Under the pieces are notes generated by a model, which saw nothing but the letters and a program-made list of their open reading frames with translations, did not search any database and was not told the origin of the DNA. Position numbers and translations under genes: made by a program. From JAWLFY01 sp964462125 (lineage in GTDB: Bacteria; Planctomycetota; Planctomycetia; Pirellulales; Pirellulaceae): a DNA stretch of 18,928 bases. The stretch spans positions 1 through 18,928 of the forward strand of contig CAYWXT010000094.1 of the NCBI GenBank assembly GCA_964462125.1, written 5' to 3'. Shown piece after piece: positions 6,577-16,500 of this stretch. How positions within the stretch are numbered: the first letter of the stretch is position 1; each line of letters begins with the position of its first letter.

Positions 6577-7785
6577 TTAATCGAACTGCGCCTCGACAGA
6601 CGTGAGTTGCTCTTCGAGGCCGTCACGTGAAGGAACTCCTGCGATTTCCGGTTGCCCGAACAACTTTCCATCGGCGAGTTGAATCGCGAAGCGCGCGCGG
6701 TCGATCATGGCGCCGGTTCCGAGCCACGATCTGCCACCTGGCCATCCGCCGACTCCAGGCGGTTGCAGAAGGTCCTGTCCAAACGCGCGCATCCAGATCG
6801 CTGCGATTCCGGGCACGACGGAAGCTTGCGCTGTATCGTTCACCAGGTCCAAGCGACGAAGATTCGAAACGACAAACGAAACGGGAGACGCGAACCGATT
6901 GCCGAGAACCGAATCAGAATAAAACTCTCGGGAACGCAGAACTCTCCCGACGGCGTCCCCCACGTTCAGGTTGTTCTTGCGGAGCGATCTCGCGAGTGAC
7001 TGCAGTTCTGGTTTCGTGGCGACGTCGGGGCCGAGGAAGTGATCACAGATTCGCCAGGCCACACGCGCCGCGATCTCCGGTTGGTCGAGCAGCAGGTTCA
7101 CGAGTGAGTCGGTGTCGAAGTTCGCTTCCCGCCCAAGGATTCGCTTGGTGCCATGGTCGTGCCGCTCGGCGTCGAAGCGGACCTGCCCTTCTTTCACGGT
7201 CCATCCAGTCAGGGCGCGGGCGGATTCACGGACGTCGTACTCGGTGTAATTTCCCTCGCCAAGCGTGAACAGCTCGAGCAGTTCGCGAGCGAGGTTCTCA
7301 TTAGGATGGTTCTTGTGGTTGTGGTCGCCATCCAACCAGATCAGCATCGCTCGATCATGAACGATCGCGTGCAATAAGGCGCCGAACGGGTCGCGGGCGT
7401 GCTTGCGCAGCAACGCGAGGTGCTGCTGCATCGCCGCGACCGACTGCACCTTCAAATTGCTGGTGGCAAAGTGGTTGTGCCACATCAGTGTCAGCTGCTC
7501 GCCAACTGGATCGGCTCCGTGCCACATCTCATTGACCCAGGCGGCTTGAAGCCCCACAAGCGATTCGGTCGCGACGGCTTGCTCCGTCAGTTGCACGGTC
7601 AGCGGATGAGGTTCATTAGCGGCCGAATTGAATAGCCGGCTAACCGCCTCATCAAAGCCAGCGGCAATATCTCGCTCGATCTCTTCGGCCGTCGCTCCAA
7701 ACGCCGCTCGCGCGTGCAGGTGAACGACACGCCGCTTGTTCCAGGGGCTCTCATCAGTCGGTCGATATGCTTGCCAACAAGTCAT
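6577..7785 (-). CDS. DUF1800 family protein
   Basis: From ATG 7785 the protein is about 402 aa and begins MTCWQAYRPTDESPWNKRRV, followed by HARAAFGATAEEIE, the usual DUF1800 opening (W-N, then a LxxRxxFG-type segment). Other family blocks are MWHNHFATS, LRKHARDPFGALLHAI, MLIWLDGDHNHKNHPNEN, ARELLELFTLGEGNYTE and LTGWTV, ending in QPPGVGGWPGG. The family is of unknown biochemical function and is almost always encoded next to a DUF1501 protein, as here, suggesting a joint envelope role. The ATG at 7785 was preferred over GTG 7797 because a GGTGGA-like ribosome binding site sits between them. The gene starts about 20 bp after the preceding 699-aa protein's stop, so the two are probably co-transcribed. 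No clear signal peptide is seen. Confidence 0.85.
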   Translation of the reverse strand: MTCWQAYRPTDESPWNKRRVVHLHARAAFGATAEEIERDIAAGFDEAVSRLFNSAANEPHPLTVQLTEQAVATESLVGLQAAWVNEMWHGADPVGEQLTLMWHNHFATSNLKVQSVAAMQQHLALLRKHARDPFGALLHAIVHDRAMLIWLDGDHNHKNHPNENLARELLELFTLGEGNYTEYDVRESARALTGWTVKEGQVRFDAERHDHGTKRILGREANFDTDSLVNLLLDQPEIAARVAWRICDHFLGPDVATKPELQSLARSLRKNNLNVGDAVGRVLRSREFYSDSVLGNRFASPVSFVVSNLRRLDLVNDTAQASVVPGIAAIWMRAFGQDLLQPPGVGGWPGGRSWLGTGAMIDRARFAIQLADGKLFGQPEIAGVPSRDGLEEQLTSVEAQFD

Positions 7786-7804
7786 CTTTAGATCCACCAG
7801 TCGA

Positions 7805-9904
7805 TTACTCTTTCTGCTTTACGTCCAATCGCACTTCTCCGAGATCGAGGTCCTGCCCAGGGCGGAGCCTAAGCTCTTTCACGAGCACAGGCTTGATTCG
7901 CCGCGGGCTTTTGCGAGGGCGTTCAGCGGCAGCGATTTCTACAGGTACATTCGCGGGAATGCTTTTGATGTAGAAAAAACCGTCTGCATCGGCCACTCCC
8001 TCGGCGAATTCAAACAGTCCCGGCGGTCGCACGTTGCTGTTTTTAGTCGCCTCGATCATCCCTTGGCTGCCGGCCGCGTAGATCCACTCTGACAGTGGCT
8101 TTCCGAGCGCGTCGGTGATTCGCGCTCGGACTGTTCCCGTCCGCTGCATTGTGACCTCGTGGGACTGATCTGCGTCCGCCGCCGTAAAGTCTTCGATAGC
8201 GGCCCAATTTCCGTCGGAGGACATGAAGAACACCCGACGAGTTTCTCCGGGTTTCAATCCCCGCACGCGAAAGGTGCCGTCTTGTCGCCGTTCCAGACGA
8301 AAACTTGCCAGCCCGCGAGCGAGGAAGGCTTTGATGGGGGCGCCGTCGCTAGTAATCAGTCTGCCGACCACCGGACGGCCCGACTGCACTGTTAGGTCGA
8401 CGTGCAATTTGGTATCGGATTGGTCCGGTTCGATTCGCTGGACGACGGTGAAGTGAGATGCTCGCACGTAACCCATGTTCTGACTGTAGAAGACGGGTTG
8501 GGGCCCCATCTCCTTCAGTGGAAGCCCGAAGTCCTCGTTCTTTGCGGGGCTGTAATTCTGTCGGTCACGGGCGGAAAATGCGAGCACACCTGGTCCAGGC
8601 GGAACGATGATCGAGTAGTTCCCCTCTTCGTCCGGTGACTGGGTGTTGAAGGTGTCATACGTTTCCGACAGGTCCTCCAAGTAAGGATTCTCCACCCAGG
8701 CGAGATACCCCACGTTGCCTTCGACCGGCATGCCATTCTCGTCGAGCACCTGTCCCCAGACACGTATGCCACGCTCGAGCGAAAAGTCGATTGGTTTGGG
8801 GCGGCTATCGCCTGTGATGAGAAGTTCTTTTCGGGCATCCAAGTACGGCCCTGAGCCCACGTTGAGCGCGGAAACCTTCAGCGTGCCCTCTAGCGCCATT
8901 CCATGAAGTTCGTAGGTACCGTCAGCCCCGGTTTCGCGACCATAGTTGCTTGCGGATGCGGGTCGCATCGAAGCGGCAACGGCCATCCCTTCGACGGGCT
9001 GACCCGTCATTGCGTCGCGAAGCGTGCCGCGGATCGTCAGCCCTGGATCGGCCAGGTAAGTGAAGTCAGCCGACCAGACCGGCGGAATGCTCGCACCTGA
9101 ATCGAGGTAAAGTTTTGTTTCACGCGACAGTGATCCTCGCTTCCAGCGGTCGCCGATCTCGGGCCGAGTGACAATAAAACCGAGCTTTGAAGCAATACCC
9201 GGACCCGTCAGCTTTACGTAGACGGAGCGTTCGCGGCCAAAGCCAGCCATTTCAAAACGTCCTTCCTCATCGGTCGTCACTTCATATTCCGGTTCGCCGG
9301 TGCGGGTTCGCGCCCATCCGACCAAGCCCGGCTTCAGGTATCTCATGCTGTGCTTGGTATAACTTTGCAGTTCAGAGTCGGACGGCGTATCGCGTGTTGC
9401 TTGTAAGAAGCCATCCGCGTTACCATCCTGATCGTCCAGCCAGAGTGCCTTTATGGAAGCCCCGACTACGAGGCGGCCCTGCTGGTCGAGGATCCGCCCC
9501 CTAATCGGCTGGTCTTCAACAAGCTGTAGCGTCACCGCCTGATCGGGTTCAACATCGGCAAGCTCGATCCAGTCGGGACCATAGCCCTTTGCGAAAGCGG
9601 CAACCGGCACACTTGCCCACCGTTCCACCCCCGCCTGCCGCAGCACCTTCTGCGGATCAAGCCGCAGCTGAAATCTTCCGTCCGAATCCGTCACCGTCTC
9701 GGCAAGCAGCGAACGGAAGTACACGATGACCGGGACTTCCGCCGCAGGCGAACCGTCAGGCAGCACTACCCGCCCGTGCACGTCCTCTGGCGGACCATCC
9801 GACGCCGCGACCTTCGACGCGATGCAGCTGACCGCAGCCAGCGCAAGACAAGAGATGCACCGCACTACCAGTTGACCATGATGTTTTTCTGCTTTGAATC
9901 TCAT
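7805..9904 (-). CDS. Large secreted carboxypeptidase-regulatory-like domain protein (paralogue 1)
   Basis: The 699-aa protein carries a signal peptide (hydrophobic LVVRCISCLALAAVSCIAS near residues 12-30). It then has repeated beta-sandwich modules of the carboxypeptidase regulatory/MSCRAMM-B type: HGRVVLPDGSPAAEVPVIV (about residues 43-61), IRGRILDQQGRLVVGASIKA, IRGTLRDAMTGQPVEGMAVA, VWGQVLDENGMPVEGNVGYL and VRARITDALGKPLSEWIYA. Between them are GRF/GTY-type loops typical of these Ig-like folds. No peptidase catalytic residues are recognisable, so it is more likely structural or binding. It is the first gene of the minus-strand cluster that continues with DUF1800 and DUF1501. It is colinear with, and by eye more than half identical to, the 714-aa protein at 10515-12659. 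Exact role unknown. Confidence 0.75.
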   Translation of the reverse strand: MRFKAEKHHGQLVVRCISCLALAAVSCIASKVAASDGPPEDVHGRVVLPDGSPAAEVPVIVYFRSLLAETVTDSDGRFQLRLDPQKVLRQAGVERWASVPVAAFAKGYGPDWIELADVEPDQAVTLQLVEDQPIRGRILDQQGRLVVGASIKALWLDDQDGNADGFLQATRDTPSDSELQSYTKHSMRYLKPGLVGWARTRTGEPEYEVTTDEEGRFEMAGFGRERSVYVKLTGPGIASKLGFIVTRPEIGDRWKRGSLSRETKLYLDSGASIPPVWSADFTYLADPGLTIRGTLRDAMTGQPVEGMAVAASMRPASASNYGRETGADGTYELHGMALEGTLKVSALNVGSGPYLDARKELLITGDSRPKPIDFSLERGIRVWGQVLDENGMPVEGNVGYLAWVENPYLEDLSETYDTFNTQSPDEEGNYSIIVPPGPGVLAFSARDRQNYSPAKNEDFGLPLKEMGPQPVFYSQNMGYVRASHFTVVQRIEPDQSDTKLHVDLTVQSGRPVVGRLITSDGAPIKAFLARGLASFRLERRQDGTFRVRGLKPGETRRVFFMSSDGNWAAIEDFTAADADQSHEVTMQRTGTVRARITDALGKPLSEWIYAAGSQGMIEATKNSNVRPPGLFEFAEGVADADGFFYIKSIPANVPVEIAAAERPRKSPRRIKPVLVKELRLRPGQDLDLGEVRLDVKQKE

Positions 9905-9995
9905 ATGCCTATTCTCGTTAAGCTGTGTAGCACGTCACCTGCTACTTCACTACTCCCGAACGCCATCGCGATGGGGCATGCATTTTCTGTCCAAT

Positions 9996-10011
9996 GGGGT
10001 CAATGCGTTTC
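9996..10011 (+). repeat. Degenerate REP-like core at the edge of the duplicated hydrolase fragment
   Basis: GGGGTCAATGCGTTTC differs from the 16-base core at 16952 in two positions. It lies 8 bp before the first base (10020) of the duplicated glycoside hydrolase segment, placing a member of the repeat family at a recombination breakpoint. No CGATC tail follows, unlike the better copies. Confidence 0.45.
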
Positions 10012-10019
10012 GGGGTGCC

Positions 10020-10472
10020 CTACGACCAGATCCAGATCATCCGAAACCGCGCCCGTGATCAGCCGAAGCCGCTAAATAATGTGAAGATTTACGGTGGTGA
10101 AGGTCACGAGTGGACCGGCGGTGCGGACGGGGCGACCAAACGGATGTGGCGGAACGTTTTTGGGGGACTCGCGAGTTCCCGCTTTCACCGCCCCGGCCCG
10201 CCTGACCGGCCGTTCGGCCTCGGCGCCACTGACTTGGCACTCCGCCACCTCCGCTGTCTGCGAGATTTCACCGACGCGATGAAGGTCTTCGACTGCGCAC
10301 CGCACAACGACTTGCTCGCACAGCGTCACGACAACGAAGCGTACTGTCTCGCGCAGCCAGGCAGTCAATACGCCGTCTACTTTCCAGCTAGCGGCGAGGT
10401 AACGCTCGACCTGTCCGATGCCGCCGGCCAGTGGCAGGTCCGGTGGCAGCGTGTGCCGGATGGCCAGTGGTC
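10020..10472 (+). pseudogene. Duplicated 3' fragment of the glycoside hydrolase gene
   Basis: This 453-bp segment aligns without gaps to 4647-5099 of the intact hydrolase (constant offset 5373). Eight mismatches all fall in the first 111 bp (original positions 4679, 4686, 4687, 4731, 4749, 4750, 4752, 4757). The remaining 342 bp (10131-10472 versus 4758-5099) are identical. It encodes the last barrel strands, with IYGGEGHEW, and most of the C-terminal beta domain. The frame is open from 9994 to 10494 and ends in an unrelated MVHAQW tail, losing the last ~30 residues of the domain. There is no signal peptide, and the only start (ATG 9994) lies in the flanking repeat. It is almost certainly a nonfunctional relic, but it stays in frame and is recent or homogenised. 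Confidence 0.9.
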
Positions 10473-10514
10473 CATGGTTCATGCGCAATGGTGAGAAGTG
10501 ATGTTGGCGCGGAA

Positions 10515-12659
10515 TCAAGGGTTCGTCAGGTCGACTCCGTCCAGACGCACCTCACCGAGGTCAAGGTTTTGACCGGGTCGTAGCGTGATTTCTTGAACCA
10601 ATTCAGGTTCGGGGCGACGTCCGGCGGCGGGACGTTTGGAAGCGATGATTTCGACCGGCACGTTAGACGGGATGCCCTTGGCATAGAAGAAACCATCGGC
10701 GTCCGCGCCTCCCTCTGCAAACTCGAATACGATTCCCCGTTCGCGATCCTGATCTTCGCCGGCGGCCTGTGCGAGAATGCCGCGGGTGCCGGCGGCGTAG
10801 ACCCATTCAGACAATGGCTTTCCTTGCGCATCGGTAAGGCGGGCGCGGATCGTTCCGGTGCGTTGCAGCTTGACGAGCTTGCTTTGCTCCGCGTCGGCCA
10901 ACGTGAACTCCTCGATTGCCGCCCACATCAAATCGTCGGACCGAAAATAGACGTGGCGCCGTTCGCTTTCCTCAAGTCCACGGACTCGGAAGATACCGTC
11001 GCTGCGGTTCTCGACTCCGCCAGGCGTCAAACCACGCGCGCGGAAGTTTCTTACAGGGCCACCCGCGCTGGTAACGAGCTTTCCGACGACCGGGCGACCA
11101 GAATGGACGGTCAAATCCAGATGCAGTTCTCGCATCTCGTCATCCGGTTCGATGCGTTGGAGCACGGTATACTGTGCCGCCCAGGTCAGCCCGTGGTTTT
11201 TACTGGAGAAAATACGAAGGGCACCTTTTTGCCGCAGCGGAAAACCGAAGTCCTCGTCCTGTGCGGGGCTGTAGCGTTCCCGATCCCGGGCCGTGAAGGT
11301 CAAGACTCCGGGTCCGGGGGGAACGACGATCGCGTAGTCACCGTTTTTATCGGGAAACTGCGTGTTGTATACTTCATACGGCTCCGACAGTTTTTTTAGC
11401 TGTGGGTTTTCGTGCCAAGCCAGGTAGCCGATGCGTCCTTTCACCGGATCACCCTGTTCGTCCAGCACGGTTCCCCAAACGCGCACGCCTTGGTCAAGAG
11501 AAAAGTCGATGGGGCCGGGGTCTTCATCGCCAGAAATCTGCAACGTTTTTTCTGCCTCCAGGTAGGCGCCTTCGCCCGTATTGAGTGCTGCAATACGTAG
11601 CCGTCCCGCCAGCAGCAGGCCGTGTATCTCGTACTTGCCGTCCTCTCCCGTGTCCCGCTGATAGCCTTTGGAGGAGGTGCCGCGTATGTTTGCACTGACG
11701 CCCATTCCGACAGCAGGTTCTCCGGTCGCAGCGTCGCGCAGCGTGCCACGGATGGTGCGTCCAGGAGCTGCCAGATACGTGAAGTCGCCGGGAAACACAG
11801 GAGGAATCGTATCACCCGATTCCAAAAGGTATTTGGTTTCTCGCGAGAGCGACCCTCTCTTCCAGCGAGCGTCGATCTCGGGCCGAGTGACGATGAATGC
11901 GAGTTGCGTTGCAATACCGGGTCCGGAAATATGGACATACACCGAACGCTCGCGACCGATGCCCCTCAGTTCCAAACGGCCTTCCTCGTCGGTCGTGACT
12001 TCATAGAAAGGCGATTTGGCAGTTCGATCGTCGATCCATGCGATCAGCCCCGGGTTGAGGTACTTCATGTTCTCCTGAGTGTAACTCTGGAGCCCCATGC
12101 TGGCTGGACGGTCACGGGTGGCTTGCAAGAAGCCGTCGAGTTCGCCTCCCTCGTCGTGCAGCCAAAGCAGTCGCACCGTCGCGCCGTGTACGGGCCTGCC
12201 CTGCTGATCGAGAATGCGTCCTCGAATCGGTACGTCTTCTACCAATGGAAGTTTGACTTCCTGGTCGGCTTCGATCTCACCGAGCAGTTCCCATCCGGGG
12301 CCGTACCCGTCGGCAAACGCGGCAACCTGGGCTCGGCGCCAGGACTCAGCACTGGTGGCGCGAATGACTTCCTCTGGATCGAGCCCGAGTCGAAACCGCC
12401 CCTCCGAACTCGTTCGCGTCTCGGCCAACAGTTTGCGCCAGTGAACGATGACCGGCACGTCGGCTGCAGGCGACCCATCAGGAAGCAGCACCTGCCCGCG
12501 AATTTCCGACGGTGGGCCCTCCGGAACTCCCTCCTGCGATGCCATCGCTGCAAATGTCACGACAGCCACCGTCAGGCCTGCGATGCCGATCACCGCGAGT
12601 CCAGGAATTCCACTCAGGGCTCCCTGTCGATAGATCGTATCGAACAACATACCCGTCAT
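10515..12659 (-). CDS. Large secreted/anchored carboxypeptidase-regulatory-like domain protein (paralogue 2)
   Basis: The 714-aa protein starts at ATG 12659, preceded on the complement by AAAGGAAA at a workable distance. A hydrophobic segment, LAVIGIAGLTVAVVTFAAM (about residues 22-40), acts as a signal or anchor. The rest follows paralogue 1 block for block: IRGQVLLPDGSPAADVPVIV, PIRGRILDQQGRPVHGATV, TIRGTLRDAATGEPAVGM, VWGTVLDEQGDPVKGRIGYL, VVPPGPGVLTF and LRPGQNLDLGEVRLD near the end. These are repeated carboxypeptidase-regulatory/Ig-like modules with no visible catalytic residues. Unlike paralogue 1 it has no DUF1800/DUF1501 genes behind it; downstream lies only the hydrolase relic. It is divergent from the ECF sigma gene across 179 bp, so it may be a target of that regulator (inference). 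Confidence 0.75.
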   Translation of the reverse strand: MTGMLFDTIYRQGALSGIPGLAVIGIAGLTVAVVTFAAMASQEGVPEGPPSEIRGQVLLPDGSPAADVPVIVHWRKLLAETRTSSEGRFRLGLDPEEVIRATSAESWRRAQVAAFADGYGPGWELLGEIEADQEVKLPLVEDVPIRGRILDQQGRPVHGATVRLLWLHDEGGELDGFLQATRDRPASMGLQSYTQENMKYLNPGLIAWIDDRTAKSPFYEVTTDEEGRLELRGIGRERSVYVHISGPGIATQLAFIVTRPEIDARWKRGSLSRETKYLLESGDTIPPVFPGDFTYLAAPGRTIRGTLRDAATGEPAVGMGVSANIRGTSSKGYQRDTGEDGKYEIHGLLLAGRLRIAALNTGEGAYLEAEKTLQISGDEDPGPIDFSLDQGVRVWGTVLDEQGDPVKGRIGYLAWHENPQLKKLSEPYEVYNTQFPDKNGDYAIVVPPGPGVLTFTARDRERYSPAQDEDFGFPLRQKGALRIFSSKNHGLTWAAQYTVLQRIEPDDEMRELHLDLTVHSGRPVVGKLVTSAGGPVRNFRARGLTPGGVENRSDGIFRVRGLEESERRHVYFRSDDLMWAAIEEFTLADAEQSKLVKLQRTGTIRARLTDAQGKPLSEWVYAAGTRGILAQAAGEDQDRERGIVFEFAEGGADADGFFYAKGIPSNVPVEIIASKRPAAGRRPEPELVQEITLRPGQNLDLGEVRLDGVDLTNP

Positions 12660-12838
12660 GATCGCGGTTTCCTTTTAGGGGAGTGGGGTCGCATCACTAC
12701 TCCCAGCCGGCCAATGACTGGGGCGGATTTTTTTCAGCACGGGCTTCGCCCCAATCTGCCGCGAAGGGGGAATGGTAAGATAGATGATGCAGATGCCGGA
12801 CTCTCTGCGAGTGCAGCTGCGGACGCCTCAAGAGCTCT

Positions 12839-13501
12839 TTGCAATTGACCGAGGGGGTGAGAACGATCGACGTCGAACCGGATTCAACCGCATCCACTTT
12901 TTCCCCCCGCGAAGACGGCGGACTCGGTGCACTGATTCTGCGCGCGCGAGAGGGTGATCGGGAAGCGATTGGCACGCTGCTGGATCGGTACCGCACCTAC
13001 CTCCGGGAAGTGGCTCGGCGACGGATGACCGCTCCGCTTGCCAGACGTCTCGATGCATCCGATCTGGTCCAGGACGCCTTGCTGGAAGCTCATGGTGAAA
13101 TGGACGCGTTGCTCGCCGGTGACGAATTGCATCTGCGAGCATGCCTGCGACAGATTCTGTGCTGCAACATTGCCAACGCCATCCGTGACCATTTGCACGC
13201 AGCCAAGCGAGACGCTGGACGGGAGGCTCCGCTCAACACCGAGCTCAATCTGGCGGAGGATATCACGTCACCGAGCATGCAGGCTCATCGGCGCGATCTC
13301 GTCGAGCGATTTTTGGATATCCTTGATGCGATGCCTGAAGACGAGGCAACCGCCATCCGCCTGCGTTACTTCGACAAGGCGTCGGTCAGCGAGATCGCCG
13401 AGTCGCTGGGCCGCTCACGCGGCGCAGCTGCTTCCCTGCTCAAACGGGGGCTCGGCCGGATACGAGGGATCTTCCAGCAGGATCGTTCAGCGTGGACGTG
13501 A
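12839..13501 (+). CDS. ECF-type RNA polymerase sigma factor (planctomycete kinase-linked type)
   Basis: The product is about 220 aa. Sigma region 2 spans residues ~30-95: LGALILRAREGDREAIGTLL, YRTYLREVARRRM, and the core-binding DASDLVQDALLEAH at 73-86. Region 4 spans ~155-212: LDAMPEDEATAIRLRYFD, then a helix-turn-helix, VSEIAESLGRSRGAAASLLK. The long, variable linker with SPSMQAHRRD is typical of planctomycete ECF factors. The start is uncertain: TTG 12839 gives the longest frame and GTG 12857 is an alternative, neither with a strong ribosome binding site. The gene overlaps the following kinase by 10 bp (13492-13501), so the kinase likely controls or senses for this sigma factor by phosphorylation, as proposed for the kinase-linked ECF groups. 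No anti-sigma gene is present. Confidence 0.85.
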   Translation: MQLTEGVRTIDVEPDSTASTFSPREDGGLGALILRAREGDREAIGTLLDRYRTYLREVARRRMTAPLARRLDASDLVQDALLEAHGEMDALLAGDELHLRACLRQILCCNIANAIRDHLHAAKRDAGREAPLNTELNLAEDITSPSMQAHRRDLVERFLDILDAMPEDEATAIRLRYFDKASVSEIAESLGRSRGAAASLLKRGLGRIRGIFQQDRSAWT

Positions 13502-16500
13502 AGCAGCATGCGGAGGGAGAGTCGATTCAGGAGCGGTGGCTCGCCGACTTCCTCGACTGGTATGACGCGCTGGAACTGGAGGATGGTTCGGGTGCACTGA
13601 GCAGCAACTCCGATTCTCAACCCTATGACCTAGTCGAACGATTTTTACACGAGTTCGGCGGGGATTCCGCGGTCGATCAACACGTACGACAGGGACTCCT
13701 CGAATTGGCTTCGGATATGCTGCCGGCGAAGCATGTCGTCGCAGACGCGGTCACCCGCTGGCTCGGTCCCCCGGGGTTGGGCGGGTCCGTCGAAGATCGC
13801 GATGGCCAGTTCACACCCGAAATTTTTCCTCGCTCGTTCGGTGATTATGAGCTGGTGGAACGAATTGGGCAGGGAGGAATGGGGGTGGTGTACCGCGCCC
13901 GTCAAAAATCGCTCGGACGCGCGGTATGCATCAAAATGCTTCCCCCGGGGTTGCTCGAGCCGCAGCGCATGGATCGATTCACCGAGGAGTCGCGATTGGC
14001 GGGACGATTGCATCATCCCGGCATTGTTCCAGTGTTCGACGCTGGATCTTACAACGGTCAACCCTACTACGTGATGGAGTTCGTCGAAGGGGAGTCGCTG
14101 GCCGCCTCGATTGCACGCCAGCCGCTCGCGGCGCGAGAGGCCGCTGCATCACTTTGCGAGATCGCAACTGCTATTCAGTTTGCTCACGACTTGGGTGTCC
14201 TTCATTGCGACCTGAAGCCGGCCAACGTGTTGGTTGACCGAGAGGGGCGATTGCGGGTGACCGACTTCGGGCTGGCACGCCACGTTGACGACTCGGCGAC
14301 CGAAGCAGGTGTGGCGGGTACGCCGTCATACATGGCGGTTGAACAGACGCGCGGTGAGTCTGCGGACCGTCGCACCGACGTCTATGCTCTGGGCGCGATC
14401 TTGTACGAGATGCTCTCGGGGCGGCCGCCGCACATTGGCAACACAGCGGCGGAGACGATGCGCCTGGCGGCTGATGAAACCCCGGTTCGTGTATCGCAGT
14501 TGCGTCCTGGGACGCCACGCGATCTGGAAACAATCTGCCACAAATGTCTGGAGAAAAATCCGCGACGACGTTACGAGTCCGCCGCGGCACTTCGAGACGA
14601 TTTGGCTCGCTTTCTCCGCCACGAACCGGTGTTGGCCCGTCGAATTGGATCGAGCGAGCGAATCTTGCGGTGGACTCATCGTCACCCGGCCGTTGCAATT
14701 GCCAGCACCATCAGCCTGCTCTCGTTGATTGTTCTTTTCGCCGGTGGTGCGTTTGCGCTTTGGAAGACGCAGTCGGCGCTCGAACGAACACGAACCGCCG
14801 AGAGACGTCAGCGCCAGTTGGCCGGTGAACTGGCCATTGCAAAGGAAGCGTCCGAAGCGGCGTTGTATCGCTCGCTCATCATGCAAACGGTCCGCAGCCT
14901 GGAAACGCTCGACGTGGAGGCAGCACGACAGACGCTTGACCAAATCGATTCGTTGGCAGAATTTTCGGGTTCGGCGCCGCTGGAGTATCGGCTTCTCCAC
15001 CGCCAAGCGTACCCGGGAAGCACGACTCTCGAGCAGGGTGAGTTTGCAGTTCGCGACGCGGGATGGATCGAGGGGGGCCGTCAAATCGTCGCTGTCGTGG
15101 ACGAGGAAGGCTTGGCCGTGTTTAACGAAGATGGACAGCTAAAGGCCCACACGAGCCTGGGCAATTCCATTCGCGCGTTCGCGGCACATCCAAACCAGCC
15201 TATCGCTGCAACGTCGGACCAAGAGGGAAACGTTCAGGTTTGGAACCTGTCGCCGCTCGAGATGCGTTCACAGATCGCCGAACTTCCAACTCTTGTGTTT
15301 CAGCTCGAGTGGGATCCGAGCGGTTCTGATCTGATCGCGCTAGCGGACGATGGTGTCCTCTGGCGAATCGCGATGGAAACGGGGGTGGTAACGTCGCTTG
15401 GCGAAGTGCCGCAACGTCCCACACGGTTTGCGATTTCACCGAACGGAGCTTGGATGGCGGTGGCAACGCAGAGCAACGAACTCTTCATGCTCGCCCTCGA
15501 GGAAGGATTGGTGTCACCCGCGAGCCATGACAAGTCATTGGCCGTTCCGGTCGCTTCAACCGAGGGCTGGATCGCCGATCTTTCATGGACGGTTGATCGT
15601 CGCATACCGGCACAGTACCACCTGGCTGCAGTCGACGAGAGAGGCGAGGCCTACTTATGGAGCTTCGATTCGGACGTCGATCCTGGCACGGAATCCTTCC
15701 GCGAGGTCATGGCGACCGCAAGCGGGCCGGCCGGGGGGGCGTCTCTGAGTTGGCATGGCGACCAACTGATCATTGGTCATGCTGCGGGATTGGTGACCGC
15801 GATCGATGTACACGAGCGGTCCATCCGGTGGCAACATCCCTGTCAGCCGGTGCGGAGGGTGCTGGTTCAGCCTGGCGACAAGCGGTGTTTGTTGCTGCAC
15901 GAGGGTTCGCGAGGGCAAGCGATCTGGGATCTGAACGAACTCGGCGTCGGGATCCCGGTCTACAGCACCCATACGCCCCTGCGCAGTATCACAACTGGCG
16001 ATCGCGGCCAACTGACAGCATGGCGCGACACGGACGGAGAGATCAACGTGGTCGCTTCGCGCGATCCTGGCCAAAGGACGACGATCAGCGAGAGCGCCGT
16101 CGGCGCCTCGGCGCTCGCCGCACACCCACGTCGCCCGATGTTGGCGGTGACTCGCGGCAGCGATGTCATCGTCTATCACACCTCCACCTTCGAGCCGCGC
16201 GTCCACTTTGCCGAGCACGATTCGACCGTCTGGCTGCTCGCGTTTTCCCACGAGGGCAGATGGCTGGCCAGCGGCGATGGCGAGGGTAGGATCGGACTTG
16301 TCTGCGTCGACCGGCCGGAGCAATCGCACTTGCTGCCAACGTTGGGCAGTGAGGTTCGAGCGTTGGCGTTTTCCCCTCGGCAGAGTCAACTGGCAGCCGT
16401 GGACGGTGAGGGTCAGTTCATGATTTGGGACGCTGAGACAGGTAGAGGCATCCAGGAATTCCAGCTAGGGGGTGTGACCGCTCATGCACTTGCGTACCTG

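Noticed and set aside
12720..12752. GGGGCG...CGCCCC hairpin with a T-run upstream of the sigma gene
   Set aside because: The T-run lies in the loop rather than after the stem, so it is not a rho-independent terminator; GGGC-TTC-GCCC at 12741-12751 could be a small hairpin, but no function is supported.
11622..12848. 408-residue plus-strand open frame opposite paralogue 2
   Set aside because: Antisense to a convincing gene; composition is biased and no domain is seen. Long antisense frames are common at this GC content.
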